DNA of 11,324 nt from Sphingomonas sp. (GTDB lineage Bacteria; Pseudomonadota; Alphaproteobacteria; Sphingomonadales; Sphingomonadaceae), in assembly GCA_013812805.1 (NCBI GenBank), contig JACCSV010000062.1:1-11324 (forward strand), written 5' to 3'. The notes beneath the pieces were generated by a model. It was not told where the DNA came from. It saw nothing but the letters and a program-made list of their open reading frames with translations, and ran no database searches. Of this stretch, positions 1 to 5,285 are shown one piece after another. The translations under genes and the position numbers were made by a program. The stretch's first letter is position 1. Every line of letters begins with the position of its first letter.

Positions 1-921
1 GCTACCGCGCACCCGAACCACCGGCGACGTCAGGCGAAGCAGTTTGCCGCCGACGAATTGCGACGGCACGAGCGCGCCTGACAGGCCGTAGCGGCCCTTG
101 TCCGCCGTGAGCGCGAGCCGCCCCGCGGGGCGCCCGGCAAGATTGAGCGCGCCAGTGCCGCGCCAGCTCGTCCAGGTGCCGTCGCCGCTGATTGCAAGGT
201 CGATCGAGCGCTTCACCCCGACGATTGCCGGAAGCACGCCGTCCGCGGGCGAGCTGGCACGCGCCTCGATGTCGAAGCGGTCGCCGTCGGGCTCGGCGTC
301 GAGCTTCAGCGCCAGTCGGTCGGCGCCGTCGACGATGGCGTTGAGCTCGACCAGCGCGCGTCCAGAGCGGACGTCGACGCTTCCGCCCAGCCGCCCGACC
401 CGCGGCGTTCCCGCCACTCCCCGCTGGATCTCGAGCCGGTCGATCGACAGCTTACCGATGCGGACGTCGAAGTCGGGCAGCATCGGACCCTTGCGCCCCG
501 TCGGCTTGAGCTTTGGCAGCCGCATCAGCGTCGCCCGGTCGGCGTGGAGGCTGTCGATCGACAGTGTGTTGTTCAGCCAGGCCGCGGGGCTCCAGTCGAG
601 CTCAATCTCGGGCGCGGTGAAGAACACGCCGCCCGGATCCATCACCGCTACGTTCTTCAGCCGCGAATTGCCAAAGATCGAGCCTTCGATCCGGCCAATG
701 CGAAACTTGAGACCGGTCGTTGTTTCGACCTGGCCGATGCGGTCGGCGATGAAGCGGTGGCCAGGCGCCGTATCCAGCAGCACCAGCCCGATGACGAGGA
801 GCAAGGCCAGCGCCAGCAGCAGCGCCAGCAGCTCCTGAGTCAGGCGCTTCGCCCAGTTCCCTTTGAGCCGGTACTGCGGCCGTTGCGGCGGCGCGTCGTC
901 GCGCGTCGCGGCATCGTCCAT
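1..921 (-). CDS. tamB: Translocation and assembly module subunit TamB, N-terminal part
   Basis: The frame is open from the ATG at 921 to the window edge, giving the first 307 residues of a larger protein; TamB-family proteins usually exceed 1000 residues. After a basic, hydrophilic stretch there is one strongly hydrophobic segment at about residues 29-49 (ELLALLLALALLLVIGLVLL), the expected inner-membrane signal anchor. The rest is periplasmic and beta-rich, with AsmA/TamB-like phrases such as GLKFRIGRIEGSIFG (about 70-84) and the DSLHADRATLMRLP block. In this family the protein bridges inner and outer membrane and works with TamA in outer-membrane protein assembly and lipid transport. Its ATG overlaps the tamA stop in TGATG (923-919), so translation is probably coupled. 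The identity rests on the anchor, the family-like text and the tamA neighbour. The DUF490 C-terminal domain lies outside the window and cannot be checked. Confidence 0.86.
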   Translation of the reverse strand, partial: MDDAATRDDAPPQRPQYRLKGNWAKRLTQELLALLLALALLLVIGLVLLDTAPGHRFIADRIGQVETTTGLKFRIGRIEGSIFGNSRLKNVAVMDPGGVFFTAPEIELDWSPAAWLNNTLSIDSLHADRATLMRLPKLKPTGRKGPMLPDFDVRIGKLSIDRLEIQRGVAGTPRVGRLGGSVDVRSGRALVELNAIVDGADRLALKLDAEPDGDRFDIEARASSPADGVLPAIVGVKRSIDLAISGDGTWTSWRGTGALNLAGRPAGRLALTADKGRYGLSGALVPSQFVGGKLLRLTSPVVRVRGS

Positions 922-2876
922 CAGAATGCCTGTCCGAGCGACACCGCAACCGCAACCCGGCTGTCGCCTTCGCGCGGGTTGAGCGGCGTGCCGACATCGA
1001 CGCGGATCGGGCCGAAGTTCGAATAATAGCGCAGGCCAAGCCCGGCTCCGAACTGCCAGCCGTTCAAGTCGGGCGTGATCCGGTTCGACAAGGTGCCGCC
1101 ATCGAGGAACGGGACAATTCCGAAATTGCCTCCGAACGCTCTCAGCCGAAGCCGCGCCTCGAGTGAAAATTCGGCAAGGCCGCGCCCGCCGATCGGGTCG
1201 CCCTCGAAATCGCGCGGGCCGAGCCGCTGGTAGCCATAGCCACGAACCGATCCGCCGCCGCCCGAATAGAAGCGCCGCGATGGGGCAATCGACGGCGCGT
1301 CGGCGCCGAGGATGGTGCCGAGCCGCACCCTGCCGGCGAGCACCGTGTTCGACCCGACCGGCTGATAAACCGAACCGTCGATCTGCGCGCGGCCGTAGGT
1401 GAATGAGCCGCCGCGGGCGGAAATTTCCGGGCTCAGGCGGCCGCCGAGGCGGAATCCGCGGGTCGGGTCGAGAAGGTTGTCGCTGCCGTCATAGTAGAGC
1501 GTGCCAGGAAGCGCCGCGATCAGGAAAGTGCGCGTCTCCTCAATATTGGGGTTGCCGAAGATGCCTCGTTCATCGGTGGCGAGGAGCTCGGTGCCAAGGC
1601 TCCAGGTCCACTTCTTGCGCCAGATGATGTTGCTCTGCCGCTCGAGGTTTGCGGCGAGCATGATGGTCTTGGCGTCGTAGGCTGCGAACTCGGTGTTGCT
1701 TGCCACCAACTGCGCGTTGAGCACGCGGTCGCGGCCGCCGAAATTGTTGCGGCGGAAGCTGATTCCGGCGAGCTGCTCGCGAGTACCGAGAATGCCTCGG
1801 ACCGTCAGCGCGCCTTCCGGACGAATGAAGTTGCGGTGCTGCCAGCTCGCCTCAGCGCGGAACCCCTCGCCGGTTCCGTACCCGAGCTGGCCGGCGACGG
1901 TGCGCGGCGGCGCCGGCTGCATGGTGACGGTCAAGTTCACACGGTTGCCGGCCGCGGGCACCACCTCCACCTCGGCGGTCGAGACGAGCCCGGTCGCCAC
2001 CAGTGCCCGGCGGAGGTCGTCGACCTCATCGCGCTCGAAGCGGTCGCCCGGATCGAAGCGAGCAATCGCAGCGACATGGCGTGCATCGAACGGGGGGTTG
2101 CCGGCGACGCGGATGGCCCCGAACGCCGCCAGCGGCCCCGGGCTCACCGGCAGCACCAGTGTCGCCAGCCGCGTCTTGTGGTCGACGATGATTTCCTGTG
2201 TCCCGACGGTCGCTAGCGCGAACCCCTGTTCGCCGAGCGCGACCCTGAGATTGACGTTGGCGGCGTTCACATCTTCTGCAACCACCGCATCGCCGGCCTT
2301 GACGGCAAACGCCTCGCGGAGCTTCGCCGTTTCGGAGCCGGCAGCGTCGAGCCCGGCAAGGTCGACGGACTGGAAGCGGTACTGCTCGCCCGGCTGTGCA
2401 TCCAGCGTGACCAGCAGCGTCTGCCCCTCCGAATCGACCCGCGCGACCACTTCGGCGTCATAATAACCCTGAGATCGGAGCAACTCGGCAAGCAGCTCGC
2501 CATCGGCTTCGGACCGAAGCTGGACCTGGGCCGCATTGGCCTCATCCTTGCGCGCCTCGAACAGTGCCGACTGTTTTTCGAACGTCTCGACCAACTCGGC
2601 GGCATTCCCGAGCCGGTGAATGCCGTTGATCGCGACCGAATATTGCCGCTGGGCATTGGGGTCCACCACGGCAGGGGCCGCATCGGCCAGCGGCTCTTCG
2701 GGCACATCCCTGGCGAGGTCGGGCCAATCGACGCCAATGTCGGGCATCGGATCGAGCGGCGCCGAAGGGTCGAGCGGCGGGGCCTGCTGGGCCAGCGCCG
2801 GCGGCGCCCACGCAGCGATGCTCGCGGCCGCGCACAACAGCCATGCGGCCACCCGCGCTCCACCCCGATCCCTCAT
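921..2876 (-). CDS. tamA: Outer-membrane translocation and assembly module protein TamA (Omp85/BamA superfamily)
   Basis: I chose the ATG at 2876 (651 aa) because it opens with a clean signal peptide: MRDRGG, a hydrophobic core (VAAWLLCAAASIAAW) and an APPALA-Q cleavage site. A 15-residue extension to 2921 would bury that signal. A proline/aspartate-rich linker follows, then POTRA-like repeats over roughly residues 75-330, for example the SQGYYDAEVVARVD and TGLVSTAEVEVVP strands. The C-terminal half is an Omp85 beta-barrel. It carries the family-defining VRGY motif at 544-547 within GGGGSVRGYGYQRLGPRD, and ends in RVAVAVSLGQAF with a terminal phenylalanine, as expected for recognition by the BAM complex. 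E. coli TamA is about 577 aa, so this one is somewhat longer. It sits in the outer membrane and pairs with TamB, encoded directly downstream with a one-base overlap. A BamA paralogue is less likely given the tamB neighbour and the POTRA layout. Confidence 0.92.
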   Translation of the reverse strand: MRDRGGARVAAWLLCAAASIAAWAPPALAQQAPPLDPSAPLDPMPDIGVDWPDLARDVPEEPLADAAPAVVDPNAQRQYSVAINGIHRLGNAAELVETFEKQSALFEARKDEANAAQVQLRSEADGELLAELLRSQGYYDAEVVARVDSEGQTLLVTLDAQPGEQYRFQSVDLAGLDAAGSETAKLREAFAVKAGDAVVAEDVNAANVNLRVALGEQGFALATVGTQEIIVDHKTRLATLVLPVSPGPLAAFGAIRVAGNPPFDARHVAAIARFDPGDRFERDEVDDLRRALVATGLVSTAEVEVVPAAGNRVNLTVTMQPAPPRTVAGQLGYGTGEGFRAEASWQHRNFIRPEGALTVRGILGTREQLAGISFRRNNFGGRDRVLNAQLVASNTEFAAYDAKTIMLAANLERQSNIIWRKKWTWSLGTELLATDERGIFGNPNIEETRTFLIAALPGTLYYDGSDNLLDPTRGFRLGGRLSPEISARGGSFTYGRAQIDGSVYQPVGSNTVLAGRVRLGTILGADAPSIAPSRRFYSGGGGSVRGYGYQRLGPRDFEGDPIGGRGLAEFSLEARLRLRAFGGNFGIVPFLDGGTLSNRITPDLNGWQFGAGLGLRYYSNFGPIRVDVGTPLNPREGDSRVAVAVSLGQAF

Positions 2877-2928
2877 CGAAATCAGCCTAATGGCCGCACC
2901 TGAACCGCGCCAGTCCGGCACCGCGGAA

Positions 2929-3138
2929 TTAGTGGACCGTGCCGAGGACCTCGTCGCTGCTCAAGGTCGCGATCACCCGCTCGACCTGGCGCCAGTGGCA
3001 AAAGGCAAGGACATTATCGTTGCCGCGGCTGCGCTTGGCGCGGTCGGCGGCCTGGGGACCAGCCTCGTCGCCGAAACGCTCGATCAAGTCGGCCGCGGCA
3101 TCCAGGGCCGATCGGCCGGTGATGAAGGGAAGCTGCAT
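2929..3138 (-). CDS. Small conserved-looking hypothetical protein, 69 aa
   Basis: The reading frame is open further upstream, but the ATG at 3138 is the plausible start. From there the protein reads as a compact soluble unit (MQLPFITGRSALDAAADLIE...), and an AGG lies a few bases before it. The upstream extension is low-complexity and crosses the divergent promoter region. The protein has an N-terminal amphipathic helix (DAAADLIERFGDEAG), a basic middle (ADRAKRSRGND) and the segment NVLAFCHWRQVERVI, and ends in GTVH. There is no signal peptide or membrane segment. I recall similar small proteins from sphingomonads with a FC-WRQ-ER core, but I know no assigned function. It precedes tamA by 52 bases in the same direction, so it may be the first gene of the tamA-tamB transcript. 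Whether it takes part in envelope assembly or simply shares a promoter cannot be told here. Confidence 0.72.
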   Translation of the reverse strand: MQLPFITGRSALDAAADLIERFGDEAGPQAADRAKRSRGNDNVLAFCHWRQVERVIATLSSDEVLGTVH

Positions 3139-3180
3139 GGCGCCTGTTAACCACAGACCGGTTTCGCGACTGCCGACAAG

Positions 3181-3201
3181 CGTTGTCAACGCGCCGTTGA
3201 C
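3181..3201. promoter_or_regulatory. Dyad with back-to-back TTGAC motifs in a divergent spacer
   Basis: Two overlapping palindromes lie in the 93-base spacer between the divergent genes starting at 3138 (minus) and 3232 (plus). CGTTGTCAACG (3181-3191) is an 11-base palindrome around a central T, and GTCAACG-CGC-CGTTGAC (3185-3201) is a perfect 7-bp inverted repeat with a 3-base gap. The dyad presents TTGACA on the minus strand (3189-3184) and TTGACC on the plus strand, both good -35 hexamers. I do not see convincing -10 boxes at 17 bases on either side. It could be a divergent promoter core, an operator, or both. Confidence 0.4.
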
Positions 3202-3210
3202 CATAAGCCG

Positions 3211-3220
3211 GCAGGCCTGC
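3211..3220. repeat. Short perfect palindrome GCAGGCCTGC
   Basis: This 10-base perfect palindrome lies 12 bases upstream of the start codon at 3232, just before the probable ribosome-binding sequence AGGCGG. It may form a small hairpin in the leader of the 54-aa gene, or be a chance feature in GC-rich DNA. Confidence 0.25.
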
Positions 3221-3231
3221 ACAGGCGGCCG

Positions 3232-3396
3232 ATGCAGCGCGCTCCAGCCGCCGGCGGATTCTTCCTGGTCGCCCCGATACTGGTTGGCTTTTTCGTCGGC
3301 CTTGCCACCGGCGATGCGATGCGTGGAGTACTGATCGGCACCGGGATCGGGCTCCTGCTGGTCCTCGGCCAATGGCTGAACGACCGTCGCGCCTAG
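3232..3396 (+). CDS. Small two-helix membrane protein, 54 aa
   Basis: ATG at 3232 to TAG at 3394-3396 encodes 54 residues. The start is preceded by AGGCGG at a suitable distance. The protein is almost entirely membrane-embedded: a first hydrophobic helix at about residues 8-25 (GGFFLVAPILVGFFVGLA), a short polar turn TGDAMRG, a glycine-rich second helix at about 32-47 (VLIGTGIGLLLVLGQW), and a basic tail LNDRRA. By the positive-inside rule both termini should face the cytoplasm. I recognise no family. Frame-consistent coding bias, the ribosome site and the two balanced helices make it a likely real gene. It lies divergent from the tam operon, and its stop is four bases from the stop of the convergent S24 repressor gene. 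Confidence 0.68.
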   Translation: MQRAPAAGGFFLVAPILVGFFVGLATGDAMRGVLIGTGIGLLLVLGQWLNDRRA

Positions 3397-3400
3397 CGGG

Positions 3401-4048
3401 TCAGCCGATCTTGCGGCCCGCCCAGATTACCCGGCCGATGCATTGCACCGCGTCGATGTCGCAATCCGGCCAGTCCGGGTAGGCGGAATTGTCGGATTGG
3501 ATCGTTACCCGGCGCCCGGCCGGATGCAAAGCGAGACGCTTCACAACCAGCACGTCGTCGGCGCGAAGCACGTAGATCCCGTCGCGCAGCCGCTCCGCGC
3601 AGTCGCCCAAATCGACGAGGATGTCATCGCCGGAATTGAGCGTCGGCGCCATCGAATCGCCCTCGACCCGGATGATCGAAAGCTTGCCCGGTACCGATCC
3701 CGTGAGCGCACGAAGCCAGCGTTCGTCGAATGCGAAGTACGGCTTGGCCGACTCGTCGCCAGCAAAGGCGCCCGGTCCGGCCGACGCGTGGACGAGGGTG
3801 CGCTTGACCGCAACCAGCCCACCGTTCGCCTCGGTCGCGGTCTCCGGCCCGCCGAGGACCGACTCGGAAACCGAAAAATAGCGGGCGAGCTTGCGGCGGT
3901 CCGCTTCCTTTAGCCGCTTCGGCACTCCGCGGCGAACGAACTGCTGGATGTAGGCGGGATTGCGCCCAAGCATCCTTGAAAGGCCGGCAAAATCTTCCCC
4001 GCGCTGCGCGCACAGGGTCTCGAGAGCGGTTCGAACATCAACAGACAT
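3401..4048 (-). CDS. HTH-type transcriptional repressor with S24 (LexA/CI-like) peptidase domain
   Basis: I start the gene at ATG 4048 (MSVDVRTALETL, 215 aa). The longer reading frame runs back through the promoter and into the insertion sequence, and its extension has no coding character. Residues about 8-60 form a DNA-binding region with the helix-turn-helix stretch LSRMLGRNPAYIQQFVRRG (23-41). Residues about 80-215 form an S24 domain: the nucleophile Ser132 in VEGDSMAPTL, the general base Lys170 in LVVKRL, and an Ala90-Gly91 pair in HASAGPG at a LexA/CI-like cleavage position. The family comprises LexA, phage CI repressors and related stress regulators that may self-cleave. No phage genes surround it, so it looks like a resident chromosomal regulator. 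It has a TATAAT box close upstream, and the insertion sequence begins where its -35 should be. The target genes are unknown. Confidence 0.87.
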   Translation of the reverse strand: MSVDVRTALETLCAQRGEDFAGLSRMLGRNPAYIQQFVRRGVPKRLKEADRRKLARYFSVSESVLGGPETATEANGGLVAVKRTLVHASAGPGAFAGDESAKPYFAFDERWLRALTGSVPGKLSIIRVEGDSMAPTLNSGDDILVDLGDCAERLRDGIYVLRADDVLVVKRLALHPAGRRVTIQSDNSAYPDWPDCDIDAVQCIGRVIWAGRKIG

Positions 4049-4064
4049 GGTTCTCACGGGTTTA

Positions 4065-4070
4065 ATTATA
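4065..4070 (-). promoter_or_regulatory. Consensus -10 box of the S24 repressor gene
   Basis: The minus strand reads TATAAT at 4070-4065, a perfect -10 hexamer ending 16 bases before the ATG at 4048. This implies a short leader of roughly ten bases. With a 17-base spacer the -35 falls on 4093-4088, which straddles the left end of the insertion sequence (element starts at 4090) and now reads CGCCAC, a poor match. In the reconstructed empty site the same window would read TCCTAC, also weak, so the pre-insertion promoter may have needed an activator. Confidence 0.5.
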
Positions 4071-4081
4071 GGAAACAGCCT

Positions 4082-4089
4082 AGACAAGT
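4082..4089 (+). repeat. Left target-site duplication, AGACAAGT
   Basis: This 8-base sequence abuts the left terminal inverted repeat and is repeated without mismatch directly after the right end (5050-5057). Eight bases is the duplication length known for the IS1595 family, which supports both the family call and the exact element boundaries. Confidence 0.88.
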
Positions 4090-4113
4090 GGCGATTATGT
4101 AGTTTACAAACCC
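4090..4113 (+). repeat. Left terminal inverted repeat of the IS1595-family element
   Basis: The 24-base terminus begins GGCGATTATG and ends TTTACAAACCC. It matches the reverse complement of 5026-5049 at 22 of 24 positions; the differences are at positions 11 and 13 from the tip. Similarity stops directly after the CCC. Confidence 0.9.
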
Positions 4114-4209
4114 GGCCGGTGCGCAGCGCCAGTGAAAGCCATGTGTCGGGCCGCAGACTCGGAGAAGTGGGTAAGCCGTGCGATAACCGTTCCGTTGGGG
4201 GAACGAATC

Positions 4210-4395
4210 GTGCAAAATTATCGGGTCTACTGCCTCGGTCGCGACGGCAAAATATCGAAGGCACACTGGTATGAGGCGGAGAGCCTAGAGCCGGTGATCG
4301 AGTTGGTGCGTGACACTCACAAAGGCGTCGATTGCGAAATATGGAAAGGCGCTAAGTGCTTGGCGAAGGTGCCGGCAGTCAGACCTTCGGCTTAG
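4210..4395 (+). CDS. Passenger gene inside the insertion sequence, 61-aa hypothetical protein
   Basis: I start at GTG 4210 (read as Met-QNYRVYCLGRDGKI), with the purine-rich GGGGGA at 4197-4202 upstream. An in-frame ATG at 4132 exists, but the added residues have no recognisable pattern. The protein is a compact alpha/beta unit: a first strand YRVYCLGRDG, a middle with WYEAESLEPVIELVRDTH, and the strand CEIWKGAKCLAKV. This layout (YRVY-x-G-x-DG, an acidic helix, then EIW-x-G) resembles small alphaproteobacterial hypothetical proteins of unknown function that I recall as mostly chromosomal. It has no link to transposition that I can see. It lies between the left terminus and the transposase ORFs, faces them, and overlaps the end of the 49-aa ORF by 17 bases. 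It is therefore best described as cargo. No clear promoter is visible inside the element. Confidence 0.66.
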   Translation: MQNYRVYCLGRDGKISKAHWYEAESLEPVIELVRDTHKGVDCEIWKGAKCLAKVPAVRPSA

Positions 4396-4528
4396 CGACA
4401 GGCTTATGCTTCACTAGCTTGCCGAGCCGTTCCTTGAAGCGCTGCTCATCATCGTCGCACTCTAGCTCGCGAGCGGCTTCTTTGAACTTGTCGGCTTGCG
4501 TGATCGGGTCGGGCTTCTTGTCCTTCAT
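4379..4528 (-). CDS. IS1595-associated accessory ORF, 49 aa
   Basis: ATG at 4528 overlaps the TGA of the transposase fragment in ATGA (4528-4525), so it is positioned for coupled translation. The product, MKDKKPDPITQADKFKEAAR and so on, is highly charged and helical, with an acidic centre (ELECDDDEQRFKERLGKL) and a lysine-rich tail ending KPKV. I recall similar short proteins (QADKF...A.ELE.D.DE.RF..RL.K) encoded directly after IS1595-type transposases in alphaproteobacteria, which would make it a conserved part of this IS subgroup. That recollection is unverified. No enzymatic motif is visible; size and charge suggest a partner or nucleic-acid-binding accessory. Its frame appears undamaged, although the transposase upstream has lost its catalytic part. 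Confidence 0.68.
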   Translation of the reverse strand: MKDKKPDPITQADKFKEAARELECDDDEQRFKERLGKLVKHKPVAKPKV

Positions 4529-4983
4529 TTGATATCAACCTCGACCGCGCCGCCGCCGGTGCCGAACGGGGCAAGATCGCCGGAGCGCATCGCTTCGCGG
4601 ATACGGTGAGCGAGGAACCACGCGCTCTTATACTGGACCTCTAGGACGCGGCTAAGCTGGTGCGAGCTGATGCCCTTCTTGCTGCTGATGATGAGGTGAA
4701 CGGCCTGGAGCATCTTCGTGAGCGGCATGCGGGCATGCTCAAATACGGTGCCTACCTTCACCGTGAACTGGGCGCGGCACTCGCCACACTTCTTGAGGCC
4801 GTGGCGAATAACGCCGTTGGGGTTCTTCACGCTCGGTTTGCTGCGAACGCCCGCCAGATCATAGACGCGACCGCCGACGACACCGCAATGCGGGCAAACC
4901 ACTCCGCCCGCCCAGACAATGCTTTCGAGGAAAGCGAAGGCCTTGGCTTCGTCGTGAAAGTGCGGGGAAGAGAGAACTGACAT
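4525..4983 (-). pseudogene. IS1595-family transposase, truncated by internal deletion (152 aa left)
   Basis: From ATG 4983 the protein starts MSVLSSPHFHDEAKAFAFLE and carries the zinc ribbon of the family: CPHC at residues 30-33 and CGEC at 66-69. The conserved stretch AQFTVKVGTVFEHARMPLTK (71-90) follows, then SSHQLSRVLEVQYKSAWFLAHRIREAM. It stops at GGGAVEVD-IK, where intact relatives continue VEVDE-T-(Y/F)-(I/V)-G into the catalytic DDE/ISXO2-like domain. Only the first catalytic aspartate may survive. The break is clean: GTTGAT runs straight into ATCAAATGA, the end of the original gene with the overlapping start of the accessory ORF. A single deletion explains this better than a frameshift. 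The fragment could still bind the inverted repeats and so might act as an inhibitor, but that is speculation. Confidence 0.86.
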
Positions 4984-4991
4984 GTGACTTG

Positions 4992-5036
4992 CTCCGTTGA
5001 TACGAAGCTTATGCCCGATTAGTTTGGGTTTGTAAA
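4992..5036 (-). promoter_or_regulatory. Transposase promoter and ribosome-binding site, with -35 inside the right terminus
   Basis: On the minus strand TTTACA (5036-5031) lies within the right terminal repeat and is followed, after exactly 17 bases, by CATAAG (5013-5008). These match the -35 and -10 consensus at five and four of six positions. GGAG (4995-4992) lies eight bases before the ATG at 4983. Placing the -35 in the terminal repeat is common in IS elements and lets the transposase control its own promoter by binding the end. Confidence 0.5.
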
Positions 5037-5049
5037 GTGCATAATCGCC
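5026..5049 (-). repeat. Right terminal inverted repeat of the IS1595-family element
   Basis: Reading inward on the minus strand it begins GGCGATTATG and ends TTTACAAACCC, matching the left terminus at 22 of 24 bases. It also holds the likely -35 box of the transposase promoter. Confidence 0.9.
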
Positions 5050-5057
5050 AGACAAGT
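5050..5057 (+). repeat. Right target-site duplication, AGACAAGT
   Basis: A perfect copy of 4082-4089, directly outside the right terminal repeat. Removing the element and one copy rebuilds an empty site reading CCTAGACAAGTAGG, with CCTA/TAGG symmetric around the target. Confidence 0.88.
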
Positions 5058-5285
5058 AGGAAATGCATTGGGAAGGACTGTGCAGCCGAGTCGACTGAAG
5101 GATAAGGAATGAAGAGTGTATTTGCTCCGAGAAGTCGAGAATTTTCTCCGCGCGCGGCGAGTGCCGCCAACGCGGTTCGGTCGAGAGGCGGTCGGCGACC
5201 CCCGCTTGGTCTTTGATCTTCGCAATGGAAGAGAACCGCGACCTCAGACGGTTGCCCGTGTCCGAGCGTATCTGGAGGAAGTTCG
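5058..5285. other. Intergenic DNA between the insertion sequence and the 111-aa gene
   Basis: Before the insertion this 228-base stretch was part of the divergent spacer between the S24 repressor and the 111-aa gene. I see only short weak reading frames in it (see rejected items) and no convincing promoter consensus or stable terminator. It presumably holds the promoter of the gene at 5286. Confidence 0.5.
5274..5280 (+). promoter_or_regulatory. Strong ribosome-binding site GGAGGAA
   Basis: GGAGGAA lies five bases before ATG 5286 and selects the first of the two overlapping ATG codons (ATGATG) as the start of the 111-aa gene. Confidence 0.7.

Larger units (their letters stand above)
4090..5049 (-). 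mobile_element. IS1595-family insertion sequence, 960 bp, internally deleted, with passenger gene
   Basis: Both ends are defined by sequence: inverted termini at 4090-4113 and 5026-5049, flanked by the perfect 8-bp duplication AGACAAGT. The content is a transposase N-terminal fragment (4983-4525, minus), a 49-aa ORF coupled to it (4528-4379, minus) and a convergent 61-aa passenger gene (4210-4395, plus). IS1595 transposases are normally around 300 residues or more. Only 152 remain here and the DDE-type catalytic domain is missing, so roughly half a kilobase has probably been lost while the ends stayed intact. The identical duplications suggest the insertion is not ancient. The element could still move if a related transposase acts in trans. 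It lies 41 bases upstream of the repressor start codon. Confidence 0.88.

Noticed and set aside
98..838. A 246-codon plus-strand open frame at the left end
   Set aside because: It is antisense to tamB, its product is Ser/Pro/Arg-rich with no domain pattern, and the minus-strand frame gives a proper signal anchor and TamB-like sequence.
4084..4089. TTGTCT on the minus strand as -35 box for the repressor
   Set aside because: Its distance to TATAAT is too short (about 13 bases) for a sigma-70 promoter; it is part of the target duplication.
4049..4264. A longer N-terminus for the S24 repressor
   Set aside because: It would run through the TATAAT box, the target duplication and the left terminus of the insertion sequence; the ATG at 4048 fits the family start.
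4082..5057. The GGCGATTATG-type repeats read as operators of the S24 repressor
   Set aside because: The repeats first looked like shared promoter elements near two genes, but their inverted orientation, transposase content and the exact 8-bp duplication outside them show that they are IS termini.
5109..5216. A 35-codon plus-strand frame (MKSVFAPRSREF...) preceded by AAGGA
   Set aside because: The product is short and arginine-rich with a low-complexity tail; nothing apart from a weak ribosome site supports it.
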